The notes: generated from the letters alone by a model not told the origin. DNA of 64,000 nt from Pratylenchus scribneri (GCA_030063045.1 JAQSEB010000012.1:1364001-1428000); one strand, 5' to 3'; shown: positions 12,119 to 22,860, counted from the first letter of the stretch. Program-made: numbers and translations.

Positions 12119-12609
12119 TAGGGTTGCGCCCCCGAAGGTCGGGGGCGAGTTTCACGGGGACGGGGATGATCGGGGGTAGCACCTACGGGGGCGGTGACGG
12201 GGGTGACCTATGCGGGGCCCCCGCGGGGATCCCCGCGGGGGCGGGGGTAGCGTAAATTTTTTAAAAAGCCACATTTTTCAAATAAAAAATTTTTTTGAAG
12301 AAAAATTTCATCCAAAAATGGCCGCGCAGCGAAAAATTTTACCTAAAAATAGCCTCGCAGAGAAAATTTTTAATAAAAAATTTTAATATCCTACAAAAAT
12401 TTGGTCAAAATTTCCCTATCGAACCCCATTTTCCTTGAAAAATCCAATAATATGGGGTGCATGTTTACCCCCGTACCCCCGCGGGGGTGAGCTCTCGGGG
12501 ACGGGGATTGACGGGTATGAACCTTCGGGGACGGGGACGGGGGTGAAGCCCAAAAACCTCGGGGATCCCCGTCGGGGGTGACCCCCGCGGGGACGGGGGC
12601 GCAACCCTA
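12119..12609. mobile_element. GC-rich non-autonomous hAT element, nested
   Basis: The ends TAGGGTTGCGCCCCCG and CGGGGGCGCAACCCTA are inverted. It is flanked by a perfect 8-bp duplication ATGCAAAG (12111-12118, 12610-12617). The 491-bp body is very GC-rich at both ends (runs such as CCCCGCGGGGATCCCCG) with an AT-rich centre. A second member with the same ends and its own 8-bp duplication is at 24462-24938. It lies inside the hAT remnant, so it is the younger insertion. Confidence 0.88.
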
Positions 12610-12639
12610 ATGCAAAGCTAAAATTAAAACAAAAGATAA

Positions 12640-12927
12640 CAACCAAATGAACTCGACTTGGAACTGGCATTTTATCGAAAATTAGCATTACAAAATTTGG
12701 AGGATGATCCTTTGGATTTCTGGAAAGAAAATGAAAAACAATTCTCAAATTTATGCCCAATTGTTCGCCGTCATTTATCAATTCCGGCCACTTCCGTGCC
12801 AAGCGAAGAAACTTTTTCTGTGGCAAATGATGTATTCAATTATCGTCGATCAAGATTGAATCCGGATACAGCAGAAAAACTTGTATTTTTGAATAAGATC
12901 CTCCCAACAATTAATTACAAATATTGA
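12640..12927 (+). pseudogene. hAT transposase C-terminal dimerisation domain fragment
   Basis: The open frame ending in TGA after 12924 reads DPLDFWK, then [17 protein letters not shown], then [16 protein letters not shown]. This is the hallmark of the hAT C-terminal dimerisation domain (D-P-L-x-[13 protein letters not shown], R-x-x-L-x-P). In known transposases this domain mediates oligomerisation and carries part of the catalytic fold. Here only about 95 residues survive. The N-terminal BED finger and catalytic acidic residues are absent, and the frame begins just after the nested insertion at 12119-12609. Confidence 0.88.
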
Positions 12928-13271
12928 AATTTTATGAAATCAATTTATTTATTTTAATTGTTTTCTGAATATTTTTTGGTCTCATATTAACTATTTTTCA
13001 ATTTTATCTTTATTTATTGGAATAAAATTTAAAAAGAAAATAATTTTTTTCAACTATAAATCATTTATAAAGCTTTTTAAAAAATCTCGAATCTCGACGA
13101 GATCTCGACTTTTTTTTTCGAGATTTTTCGAGATCGAGATTTTTCGAGATATCTCGATCGAGATCTCGTCTCGGAAAATTGTCCAAAAATCGAGATTTTT
13201 CGAGATCTCGTTTTTTCGAGATATCTCGATATCGATCTCGAAAAAACCCATTTGCCGAACACTATATTTTA

Positions 13272-13906
13272 TTCAAAATTTACTCAAATCTCAAATGTTC
13301 ATTTTCCTTCCCGTTGGGCAAAATACAAATCAAATTTTTTGCCCAAGGCAATTTTCCAAAATATTTTCCAACTCAAATTCGTCCTCCTATCTCATTGATC
13401 ATTCCCATAGGATATATTTGATATGCCATCCGTCATATAAAAGAAAAAATGTTTGATGAATTGTCTATTATATCAGAGCTTCTTTCTGGAAGAGTTAGTC
13501 AAGAAATTGAACGAAAAATTGACATTAAAATGAAATTGACTTTTTCTGCATTTAATCCACCAAATTAAACGATTAATATGCGTCCAAAATAAAAAAAAAA
13601 TTATAATAATAAATGATGCACACAAGTGTTCTTAACGAATTTCAAAATGGAAAAATTCATTCAATATAAGGTAATGTGGGTTATTTATGTGCAGATTTTG
13701 AATTTTTTTTTTACATTTCTTATTCTATTACTCATATTTAATTGTAAAATGAGATGATTTTAGGGTTGACCAATTTTGAGAGTAACTTAAGAGAGGTGAT
13801 TTTGGAGGAGAAAAAATCTGCATATAGATAACCCACCATAAGTACCCAATTTAATTTATATTTTCACCCAATTAATTATATTTCATTGCAAATTTCCATG
13901 GGTTGG
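13272..13906. other. Gene-free AT-rich DNA
   Basis: No supportable gene or element between the hAT remnant and the hairpin element that starts at 13907. Confidence 0.4.
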
Positions 13907-14240
13907 CCGACACTTGCGGACGAAATGGTCTGGTGCCGAAGGTGCTAAAGCTAGAGTGGCATTGTTTATAGGATATTATTAGGCATAAAATTTGCTATAA
14001 AATGACATCAAAAGTTTTAGCAAATTTGAGTATTCACCGAGTTATGGCCAAAAAATCATCAAAATCGCAATTTTAATTAAACAAATGGTTTTTTGGCCAT
14101 AAATCGGTGAATATTCAAAACATTGACCAAAACTTCTAATATCATTTTGTAGCTAATTTTATGCCTAACAATATCCTATGAACAATGCCACTCTAGCTTT
14201 ACCACCTTCAGTTCCAGACCGTTTCGTCCGCAAGTGTCGG
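13907..14240. mobile_element. Long hairpin element (CCGACACTTGCGGACGAAA ends)
   Basis: The left end CCGACACTTGCGGACGAAA and right end TTTCGTCCGCAAGTGTCGG are inverted. The complementarity continues through words such as GCTAGAGTGGCATTGTT / AACAATGCCACTCTAGC almost to the centre, so the whole 334 bp folds into one hairpin. No coding capacity. A diverged relative lies at 36626-36970. Confidence 0.75.
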
Positions 14241-14639
14241 GTCCGCAAGTATCGCAGTACCATTTCCATAATCGATTCAAAACTTCAATTCATTGTTTTT
14301 TTTTCTTGATTAAAAAGCAATAGACTTTATTGATTTATTCTTCTGCACAATTGAAACAAATATAGGAATATTGCAACATTCGATAACTTAACAATTTTAT
14401 TATAATTTTGTGGTTATTTTTATACCAAATAAAACGTTATATAAAATCATCCAAAAATTTATACAATTGCCATAATATCAGATTTCCATAAATTGGAATA
14501 TTTTAAAAATATTTTTAAACTTTTAATCGATTTGGATTTTTACGATAAATTTTATGAAATTATTCGGAAGGAAATGACATAAATGATTGGATGTATTTTG
14601 GCTTTTGGGGGATAAAGTATAAAATTTGACAAGGCTCGA
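14241..14639. other. Intergenic AT-rich DNA
   Basis: No gene. It should include the 3' UTR and polyadenylation region of the minus-strand gene ending at 14640. Confidence 0.4.
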
Positions 14640-15152
14640 TCAGACATGATCCGGTGTTGAATCGATAAATGATGGAGCATTTTGTTTGTTTGTAACTTGA
14701 TTATTGTCGCTCTTAGAACAATAACGCCACCAAGAATACACAAAATATATGATAACAATGGCAACATAAATTAAGGAGATGAATTCAATCCAGTCAAATT
14801 CTTTATTATTATTTGATGAAGAGGATGAATTGTGGTCAGAGCCAGTAGAAACTATTTAAAAATATTAAAAATTAATTAAAATAAAAAATTAATTTTAAAT
14901 AAAATATTATAATTAATTTAATATAAATTGATATTTCTTATTATCAAAAATCTGCTAACATCCATGTAAACTACCGCTTGACAATCCATCACTCGATCCA
15001 TTTATTCCATAGGAATGTTCTGAAATGCCATGGCCTCTATCACCATAGTCGTCCTCATCCCCCATTTCTTGCTTCACAATCATAACAATTATTCGTAAGC
15101 AAAAATATAATACTATTGAAAATATAACCAAAATTATTTTTGTTAAATTCAT
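14640..15152 (-). CDS. Two-exon membrane protein, Gly/Ser/His ectodomain (paralog 1)
   Basis: Exons 15152-14960 and 14851-14640 are joined by a 108-nt phase-1 intron (donor GTTAGC, acceptor TTAAATAG), giving 134 residues. Residues 1-27 form a hydrophobic signal anchor or uncleaved signal peptide. Residues 30-80 are rich in Asp, Gly, Ser, His and Asn. A second hydrophobic segment near residues 88-102 (IEFISLIYVAIVIIYFV) is followed by aromatic residues, a Cys and a polar tail. The gene at 16224-17116 has the same two exons, the same intron phase, a similar MNL start and a similar C-terminal half (D-W-I-x-F-I segment, then a membrane helix, then WR-C). The two are therefore tandem paralogs. The product is likely an ER or plasma-membrane protein exposed on one side; function is unknown. 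Confidence 0.72.
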
Positions 15153-15675
15153 ATCTAAATTTTAAAATAAATATGAAATATTCTAATCGGTTGATTTTCA
15201 GATACTATACGAATATATTGTACATCAAAAATCAAATTTTAAGCGATTTGGGTGTAATTTATTTCATTCTTTATTATCGGGGATGTTATGGAAATTTTTT
15301 ATCTTTGGTATGTTTTTTAAATTTTGTTTTAATTAACAATTCAGAAAGCTTTTAAAATCAAAACAATGTTTAAATTAGAAATAATTCTTGACGGAAAATC
15401 TAGATAAATTGATTAAACTTGCTTTAGAATATAATCATTAAAGTCAAAAAAGAATTATTCATATTTAAAAACAAAATTAATAAATAAATTGTAAATTTAA
15501 TTTTTTCTAAAATTATCTCTGGAATTATGAAGAAAAAAATGTTGGTTAAAATTTAAAAATTGATATCCTAAATTTAGACTGTGAAGGAATTTAAACTTAT
15601 TTTTATATTGTGTTCCAAATTTTGGCGCAATTTTTGTAACATTTGGAAGGAGGAAGTATGAGCGATCGATCGATT

Positions 15676-15707
15676 GCGCACATCAATTGACGTCAATAGT
15701 TGTGCGC
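15676..15707. promoter_or_regulatory. Palindromic TGACGTCA element upstream of paralog 1
   Basis: TGACGTCA (15688-15695) is centred in a larger imperfect palindrome: GCGCAC at 15676-15681 and GTGCGC at 15702-15707 lie at equal distances from the centre. TGACGTCA is the consensus site of CREB/ATF-type bZIP factors. The centre lies about 540 bp upstream of the ATG at 15152. The same layout occurs upstream of paralog 2. Confidence 0.6.
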
Positions 15708-16223
15708 GACTCAAAAAAGTAAATAAAAATTTCCGTGTGTAAAATTTATTGAATTAGAAAAAGTGTAATAATTGACCCAATCTAATGGTCGTCTTATTGG
15801 AAAATAATTTATATTATTTTTTAGAATAAATGATATGTACAGCTTGGTTTTTACCAGAATTTATTGATTGGCTAATTTAACAAAAAAAAATTTTACATTT
15901 ACATATTTCCTTCAGAGGCCATATAGAATGATTTTAACTTGAGGCAAAATTCTTTTACTTCGGAAATTTTGCGCCTTTTTTGCACCGTTCCTACTAAGTA
16001 TTGAAGCTGTTCTACGAAATTTTAATCCAAAAAATTTAATTTATTTAATTAAATAGTAAATAATCAATTTAAATATTAATCATCACAATTTTTTTTCATA
16101 TTTTTCTTCCGATTCTTTTGATTCAATTAATATTGTCCTTCTTCTTCATATCACATTTCTATCTTCTTTTTCTTCGATGCCGTCAAATTGTTGATGATTT
16201 TTATTGCATTTTTTAAATTCTAT

Positions 16224-17116
16224 TCATACATTTTCTGTTGGTGTTGTTTTTTTATTACATCGCCATAAAGGATAAATACAATATAAGAGTAAAGTGGAAA
16301 ATACAAATATGGCGAAGATGAAAGAAATCCAATTTGGCCAATCTTTATCATTTCCTGCTGATGGGCCCGATGAACCATGGCCAGAAGCTGAATAAAAAAA
16401 AAAATAATTTAAATTAAATAATTATTAATTTTAGTTCTTTTCAATATGGGACGATTCAATATTTATTTATTAGGTTTTTTGTACACTTTTCAGTGAGTGA
16501 TTAATTATCCAGAAAAGTGTTAGTTATACCATTAGAAAGCCCAAAGTGACATCTAAAATCCCAATTTTAAATTTAAAAAATAAAATTTAAAAAGTTTCAT
16601 GTCTTTGAGATAAATGAACCAGAACTTTGGAGGAAAATCCACCCATTTAAGAAATTGTTTTGAGTTCTAATAATTAGAAAATCCATTTTTAGAGCACATA
16701 TTTAAATTACTTTTGAATAACATACATATCCCCTTCCTGAATAGTACTTCTTTGTTGAACTATTCCAAAAGAATGGCCCAAATATTAAATAGGTGGTATT
16801 GATACATCTTTTATTTAATTTTTTGCTTAAGGGTATTTGAATTTGATAAAGAAGCGATAAAAATAGAAAAATTTACACAGATTATAAATTTTCGATTTTA
16901 CATTTATTTATTATTATTTATTTTAAAATTTAAATTTTCCTCACATCCAGATCCTCCATGCCAGCGACCCCATCCATGGCCGAATCCATGCCCTCGGCCT
17001 CCATGTCCGCCACCTCCATGGCCTCCACCGCCATGACCTCCGCCTCTGGCTTCGCAAAAATTATCCGCGAGCAAAAAATTGAATATCAATGAAAATATGG
17101 TCAAAATTAAATTCAT
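16224..17116 (-). CDS. Secreted/membrane Gly-His-rich protein (paralog 2)
   Basis: Exons 17116-16945 and 16387-16224 are joined by a 557-nt phase-1 intron (donor GTGAGG, acceptor TTATTCAG), giving 111 residues. Residues 1-23 are a clear signal peptide (MNLILTIFSLIFNFLLADN, then FCEA). Residues 24-57 repeat GGGHG and GGHG units ending in HGWGRWHGG. The second exon adds a Ser/Gly/His linker, then a hydrophobic helix at about residues 80-97 followed by WRCNKK and a short polar tail. Gly/His repeats are seen in antimicrobial and metal-binding secreted peptides of nematodes, but that function is only a possibility here. It shares gene structure and C-terminal half with the paralog at 14640-15152. 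Confidence 0.75.
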
Positions 17117-17598
17117 TTTTATTATCTAAATTTAAATATGAAATTATTATTTAAATGGGTTGTGATTGGATTATATGATAAAGAAGTAAGAAATGAAAAA
17201 TTCTGATGTAAAAATTTAATTTAGGAATGATTAAGACTAACTAATCATAAATTAGCGCACTAATTTTTGCTTACAAACTAATAAGATTGGTTACGAATAG
17301 AATGGTTTATTTTATACTTTATTAGATTGTTCAAAAAATCCTCTTTAATTGACTATTTTACATTTATCGGGTCTTATCAGAAAAATATTTTTTAGTGATC
17401 TTAATTTCTTGAGAAAATAATATTAAAAAATATTTTTTATTTAAAAAAATAGAATTTCGAAAAAATTGATCGGATAATTTAGGTGTATTAAAGAAATGAA
17501 TATATAAGGTTGTCCTCTTTAAATCAGACAAAGTGTGTGATTTTTGGTGCATTTTATTGACAAAATGCGGAAGATGAATTTTTAGTAATGGTCCATTC

Positions 17599-17630
17599 GC
17601 GCACATTGATTGACGTCAATCTCTGTGTGG
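17599..17630. promoter_or_regulatory. Palindromic TGACGTCA element upstream of paralog 2
   Basis: TGACGTCA lies at 17611-17618, with GCGCACAT 7-12 bases to its left exactly as in the site at 15676-15707; the right arm is decayed (GTGTGG). The left halves of the two sites are nearly identical over about 22 bp (GCGCACAT-two variable bases-ATTGACGTCAAT). The centre is about 500 bp upstream of the ATG at 17116. Likely a bZIP binding site inherited by both paralogs. Confidence 0.6.
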
Positions 17631-17887
17631 CTCACAGAGAGAAAAAACAAAATTCCCAAGGGCAATCCAGTTATTTACTAATATATTTTTAATCGGAAGT
17701 TAAAAAAGTGATGATTATTTCAAGTTTAATATAATATTGATCTTTGTCGAATTGAAAATGTATTTTTATTTTTGGAACAAATTACTAAAATTGTTTGTTT
17801 AACAATTTCAAAATTGTAAATTTAATTAAAATGAGTAAAGCGCACAAATCATGATGACAAATTCTTTTTTATTTAATCATTTTTAAT

Positions 17888-19927
17888 TCACTTTTGTTTT
17901 TCAGCGGCCGCTCGATCCCTTTGCCTTCTATTTTTGAACCAATTCCCAACTAAATTGGATGAATATATTTTATAATTAATATTGAGTATTGACACTTTTA
18001 CCCTGCATTGAAGTTAATCCAGTCTCATTGGCTAATTCCATTTTCTTTTCGGGATTTGGATGAGAATCCAGAAGATAATGTTCACGCAATATTTTCCTCT
18101 GCAATTTGAAGCCGTTAAATCGATTTTTATCATTAAGGTTAAGGTTTGATTTTTAGGCATTTAATTTATTTTTGCTTATATAAAAACATGATTTTAATTT
18201 TTCTAGCTTAAAAATTAATTTTTTGGTTACTATTTTGTTAATCACTATTATACTATATCTTATATCAGAATAATCATATCTCTCTATCCCTATTTTATAT
18301 AAATATTTATGATAGAAATTTTCAGAAGGAATTTTTCAATAAAAATTTCCATATTAAAATGACACTATTTTAGCCAGAAATTTTCTTTAATATTCAATTT
18401 TTTTCCTCTTTAGGCTATTTTTATTTTATTTACCCCATAAATATATTTCTTTTAATAATTTTTTTCACATTTTGAATTGATATTACTATTTTGAAAATTT
18501 GATGTCATTATATATATATATCTATTTTTATTAGAGAAGAGACCGGCGCCGGACCGAATTTTTGCCGGATCCTGTCCGGAATCCGGCACATTTTATGAGA
18601 TTTTTAAAAATCCAGAAATTTTTGCCGGATCCGGCCCAAATTTACGGAATCCGGTCCGGAATCCGGAAATTCCATTTTGCCGGTCCCTAATTTTTATATC
18701 ATATTTTTTAAATAATTTTTTGTGAATTCTTGTCAATTGATTTTCATTAAAACAAATAAACCGTTTTCTCCTTTATTAAATGCGTTCTTTGCTCATTTTC
18801 CCATATTGTAGACAGACATGGATATTTCTTCCGGACACGATATTTGCATACTGGGCCAAGGGAACTAAAAATATAATAAATTTAAATATTTTTTGACTTT
18901 TCAGAATAAAATAAATTACTATCCACGAATTTTCTCCGCCTCTTGATAATGTGCATCCCACCACATTTGTTGCAATTTTTGGTGCCATTTTTGCGAAAAT
19001 GTGTGGTTTTCAATCAATAAATAAAGTTCCTTGAAATTTCCCTGATCAATAGGAATATATTTTTAATAAAATCATAAAAATTTAAAATTAACTCACTGTA
19101 TGATAGCAAATCATTGTACGTGCTAAAAGCATCTGTTCATTGGCAGCAAATTTCATTTGGATTTCCGGAGGAAGGGAAACTAGGAAGTTAGAAAGTTGTT
19201 CAGCATCATTGGCATCTACCAATTGTTCAAGTTTTCGTAAAATCTATCAAAAAAATAAAAATATTCAAGTTCATTCGACTGGCTTGGACTTGGCCATATA
19301 CATATATTGGGTCTTAAAATTGATAATTTTTCAAAATTACTGTAAAAAACTGAAAAAAACATTCAAATTTGATAAAAAAAATGATAAAAATTTAATTTAA
19401 AATTTTAAAAAGTTTAAAATTTGCGGTTTGCCATTTAATTAAAAAAATTGGTACTTATACGGTTTGGATCCATTTTTTCTTCAAAAAGGAGAAAGTTGGA
19501 GAAAGTGAAGGTTCCCCCCTTTGGGTGTTATTAGGGATATGGTTTAGTGTTAGGTGAGATGATTTTATCCAATCCTTAACCCTGAATGACCCTAAACCTA
19601 ATCCCAACACCCATAGAGGGAACCTTCACTTTTCCCCCACTTTTTCCTCTGTAAGGAAAAAAGGGACCCAAACCGTATAAGTACCAAAAAATTTATAAAT
19701 TTAAAACTATGTACATTGTCATCAGTAAGATGAGACAAATCCATTTTAGTTTCCAAAATTGCAGATGAAATTGTCTTATTAGACGGCATTTTAACTTCCT
19801 CTTGAATAACCTTTTGAATAAGTTAAAATTATTCTATAAATGGTTTTAAAACCTTCAAATTTTTGATTTCCTCTGCAATTTCATCAATATTGTCAAAAGC
19901 AAAATCGTACAAATAAATCAACGGCAT
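17888..19927 (-). CDS. SIX-family homeodomain transcription factor (SIX3/6-like)
   Basis: Exons 19927-19853, 19810-19715, 19243-19097, 19041-18920, 18864-18762, 18098-18002 and 17949-17888 join with agreeing phases into 233 residues. The SIX protein-interaction domain runs from about 55 to 175: [21 protein letters not shown], then [35 protein letters not shown], then TIW. The homeodomain spans about 176-228, with [13 protein letters not shown] in helix 1 and the recognition helix [31 protein letters not shown] and HTGNF point to the SIX3/SIX6 subfamily (ceh-32 group in C. elegans). The protein stops directly after the homeodomain, shorter than typical relatives. It acts in the nucleus as a DNA-binding developmental regulator. 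I chose the ATG at 19927 because an upstream ATG at 19967 opens another frame and stops early; it may act as a short upstream ORF. Two transposons sit in introns. Confidence 0.92.
18532..18689. mobile_element. 158-bp hAT-like MITE in SIX gene intron
   Basis: Ends TAGAGAAGAGACCGGC and GCCGGTCCCTA are inverted with one small gap and flanked by a perfect 8-bp duplication ATTTTTAT (18524-18531, 18690-18697). The interior repeats GCCGGATCC / GGAATCCGG words. It lies in the intron between the SIX-domain and homeodomain exons. Confidence 0.75.
19450..19685. mobile_element. GGTACTTAT-family MITE in SIX gene intron
   Basis: The 18-bp perfect ends GGTACTTATACGGTTTGG and CCAAACCGTATAAGTACC are flanked by the 8-bp duplication AAAAAATT (19442-19449, 19686-19693). 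The whole 236 bp is nearly self-complementary and has a CCCTAAACC / GGTTTAG centre. The 8-bp duplication suggests hAT mobilisation. It sits between the second and third exons of the SIX gene. Confidence 0.82.
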
Positions 19928-19967
19928 CCAAATTTATGCCATTTGAGTTGATGCTTTGATCATCCAT

Positions 19968-20452
19968 TGAATCGTGGAAAATTTGTTGGTGAAATTGAAA
20001 ACTAAACAATTAAAAAAATGAAATTTTATAAGAAATATTAACAAAGTCCTTCACGGTACGATTTATTTTACTTATTCATCATAAAAAAATGGTCGATAAA
20101 AAGCCAAGCCAAATATATGGAAGGGAAGAAGGGTAAAGTATTATTTTGTCCTCTCCAAATTGAGGTCATTCGTTGGTCAATTCAGCAGCGCAGAATGCTC
20201 CATAAAAGGCAAATTGCCTACAGTCATAATCCCATAATCCCTAGTCCGCATCTGCATCCGCTCAGTATTTTCAATTTTATCTCTTTATCAATGGAAAAAA
20301 TGCTGAATATGGTAAAATTATATGGAAGTTTGGAAGTAAAGATTGAAAATTCGCTAAGGAGCAAATTTATAATAATCCTGTCGAATCTCAAATAATTATA
20401 TTTAAAATAAATTTTCCCTCGGAAAAATATTTATAATTTAAACATTTTTAAT
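19968..20452. other. Upstream region of the SIX gene
   Basis: Non-coding space that should include the SIX promoter and 5' UTR. The plus-strand ORF at 20117-20395 has no recognisable content. No conserved box was recognised. Confidence 0.35.
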
Positions 20453-20558
20453 AATTATTCGTCCAACACAAAAATGCATACTATTCATTAATTTTTTACT
20501 TTTTATGTATTTTAAATAAATTTTTGCAATGTATGGGAAAAAGTGCAAATAATTTTAT
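20453..20558. repeat. 106-bp dispersed repeat, copy A
   Basis: About 90% identical to 32619-32724 over the full length. Both start AATTATTCGTCCA and end CGAATAATT or CAAATAATT, so the ends are short inverted repeats. It looks like a very small MITE. It lies downstream of the receptor gene. Confidence 0.7.
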
Positions 20559-20700
20559 TTGATAAAAATGGGAAGAAATGTGCTATTGTTTAATGATAGA
20601 AATATCGATGGATTGTAAAAAAAAATTATAAAACATGAATTGGGTGAAAAGAAGAAGCTGGAAAATATAAATTGAATTGCAATTAGAAAGTATTTTTTAT

Positions 20701-21802
20701 TTAGTTCTTTTGGGTCCAATTGTTGATTTGAGCTCGAGTGTTTTTGGTTGATGAAACTGTCGTAATGGAATTAATATTATTCGTGGATGATGATTTTTTG
20801 AAAAAACAAAATATTCTTCTCAATTGCTTTTTAACATCTTTGCGGAAGTCATGGACCAAAAAAAGTAGGCAAATTTCTTCAGTGCAAACAGTTAACAAAG
20901 TGGTAAAAAACGATATCCATGTCATAATTATACGAGGAATTTGTGACCAATTTTTAGTTGTACCAGCTGCTATTGGATCATAGATTAGATAGCGAAAAGA
21001 TGACATAAACAGGCAAGAGAAGCAGACGATCAAAATTCGGAATTGATCCTTTTCAGTGGAAGCAGCACTGCTGGACAATGTTGGATTTTTCTTATCTAAA
21101 TTCAAACAAAAAAATTGAATATTTTTTTTTAAATTTTCGGCGGATGATTTACATTTTAACCAGAGCAATTGACAAGTAAGGGCCACATAACAAAATGCAC
21201 CAAAGCCCATGCAAATTTTATGAATTATTGAGAATGGCGCTAATGGTCTTATTGTCCATAATTTGACAATTTGATCCACTGAGGTAGCAATCAATGAAAA
21301 GATCCAAAGAAGAGTACAAATTATGTAAAAATTCCTTCAACCAATCAAATTTATAATTTTATTAATGAAATAATTATATTCTTATGGACCTTTTCTTTGT
21401 AGAAAACCAATTATAATGGAATGGAAAAATAATAGAATGCGCTCTGTTCACTGCCAGTGCCAAAATATGCGTTGCTAAAATAATATTCCCAAACATTATA
21501 CTCCCATTGCTCAAATAGACAACAATTGGTGGATAATATATGCACAAAATATAGCTCATAAGGTATTCTGGCATTTGTGAAAGCATTTCAAGCAGACTTC
21601 CAATTGCCTAAAATTTATTTTTTTTATTTTTATAAGAATAATTAATGGATTTAATTTTAAATACCCTACTGAAGACGATGATCATTGCCGGTCTCGATTT
21701 GGATAATTTCCAAAGTGGATGTAAAAAAATGAACAAAAAGATGAAGATTAATAAAATGGTGAAAAATAATCGAATGACCCAATCATATTTTAGTTCTGCC
21801 AT
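20701..21802 (-). CDS. Nematode seven-transmembrane serpentine receptor
   Basis: Exons 21802-21665, 21607-21390 and 21334-20701 join with agreeing phases (0, then 2) into 329 residues. Several hydrophobic helices are visible: TM1 at about 10-29, then helices around 60, 90, 125, 165, 220 and 250, and a basic Ser/Thr-rich cytoplasmic tail. The end of TM3 reads LAVNRAHSIIFPFHY, the nematode counterpart of the DRY motif region of rhodopsin-like chemoreceptors. The TM7-like segment is followed by FRKDVKKQLRRIFCFF, a typical helix 8. Size, exon number and the NRxxxIxFPF pattern suggest the srx/srv-like serpentine class. The probable role is chemosensory or peptide signalling at the plasma membrane; the ligand is unknown. 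Confidence 0.78.
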
Positions 21803-22065
21803 TTCTGTAAGGCAAATTTTCAGTTAATATTATGTTAAGCAAATATTTTATAATGTTGCTGATATGCAATCAATTATTAATGCTTTTATTTATAGTTGTG
21901 CTAATGAGCAAATTATAAAAATTAAATATATAATTTAAATAAATTTTGCTCGTTTTACATGTGAATGTTGGCATTTAATGAATGTTAACATAATTAAACT
22001 GAATTTTGAATGAAAATTATCGTCCGGGGTCAATTCCACAATAGATAAAAGACAGGGTCAATGTG

Positions 22066-22415
22066 GTCAATTCCACAATAGGGTCAATGTGGGCGTTTTC
22101 GACTTGTAATAAATCAGAAACCGGTTTTAGATCCTACAAACCTTATACCATTTTGTAGATCTCATCAAAACGCATCGAATGGTATATGATTTTTCTTGGT
22201 TTGGGCCAAAATTAAAGAGTTTAAAACCTAAAACTGGAAAAGATGGTTTAAACGGTTTAATACCCTTTAATTTGGATCAAACCATGACAAATTATAAACC
22301 AATCGATGCGTCTCGATGCGATCTACAAAATGGTATAAGGTTTGTAGGGTCTTAAACCGGTTTCTGATTTATTATAAGTCGAAAACGCCCACATTGACCC
22401 TATTGTGGAATTGAC
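22066..22415. mobile_element. 350-bp hairpin element (GTCAATTCCACAATA ends)
   Basis: Left GTCAATTCCACAATAGGGTC and right GACCCTATTGTGGAATTGAC are perfect inverted ends. Complementarity continues for about 95 bp (GGGCGTTTTCGACTT, AAACCGG, CCTACAAACCTTATACC). The left end is partly duplicated just outside (22029-22060), so the original border is uncertain. No coding capacity. Confidence 0.78.
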
Positions 22416-22860
22416 ATAGCACCGAAAATTATGAAGTAATTTGCAGTGATCGTAAAGTGAAGAAAAAAAAACATGCAAATTCTTTTGTATGATGCTGATG
22501 GTCCTTTCATCAAAGAACTATTTTTTTATTACTCCATTTGAAGTAATTTAAAAAATTTTCATTTTTGTATTTTACAATTTTTATCCCCTCTTTTTTCCTG
22601 AAAATGGGCACTGGTTATAATTATATCCCAGAGACCCTCGGACCAGTGATTTGAAAAATATTTTGATATTATTATTCTATTATTAAATATTTGATTATAA
22701 AAAAACGGTGAAAAAACATTATTTTAGATGATTATAGGGATGTCATTTTTCGAGGGGGGGGGGGGACGGGGGACTACAAGCGACGGCGCCAGTTGAACTG
22801 GTTCCTAAGATTCTAAACCTAAAAAAGTATTTTTTTTATTATTTTATTCATAAATTTTTC

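Larger units (their letters stand above)
11670..13264. mobile_element. hAT transposon remnant
   Basis: Terminal inverted repeats TAGTGTTCGGCA and TGCCGAACACTA are flanked by the direct repeat TATTTTA (11663-11669 and 13265-13271; 7 bp are certain, 8 bp is usual for hAT). Both subterminal regions consist of many short words built from CGAGAT/ATCTCG, probably transposase binding sites. It holds a piece of hAT transposase (about 12640-12927) and is interrupted by a second element at 12119-12609. Without that insertion it is about 1.1 kb, so most of the transposase has been lost. Confidence 0.85.

Noticed and set aside
19853..19967. Apparent frameshift in the first exon of the SIX gene
   Set aside because: It disappears if translation starts at the in-frame ATG at 19927; the ATG at 19967 then belongs to an upstream ORF.
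20738..20983. Plus-strand ORF within the receptor gene
   Set aside because: It is antisense to the last receptor exon, whose protein has clear membrane helices.
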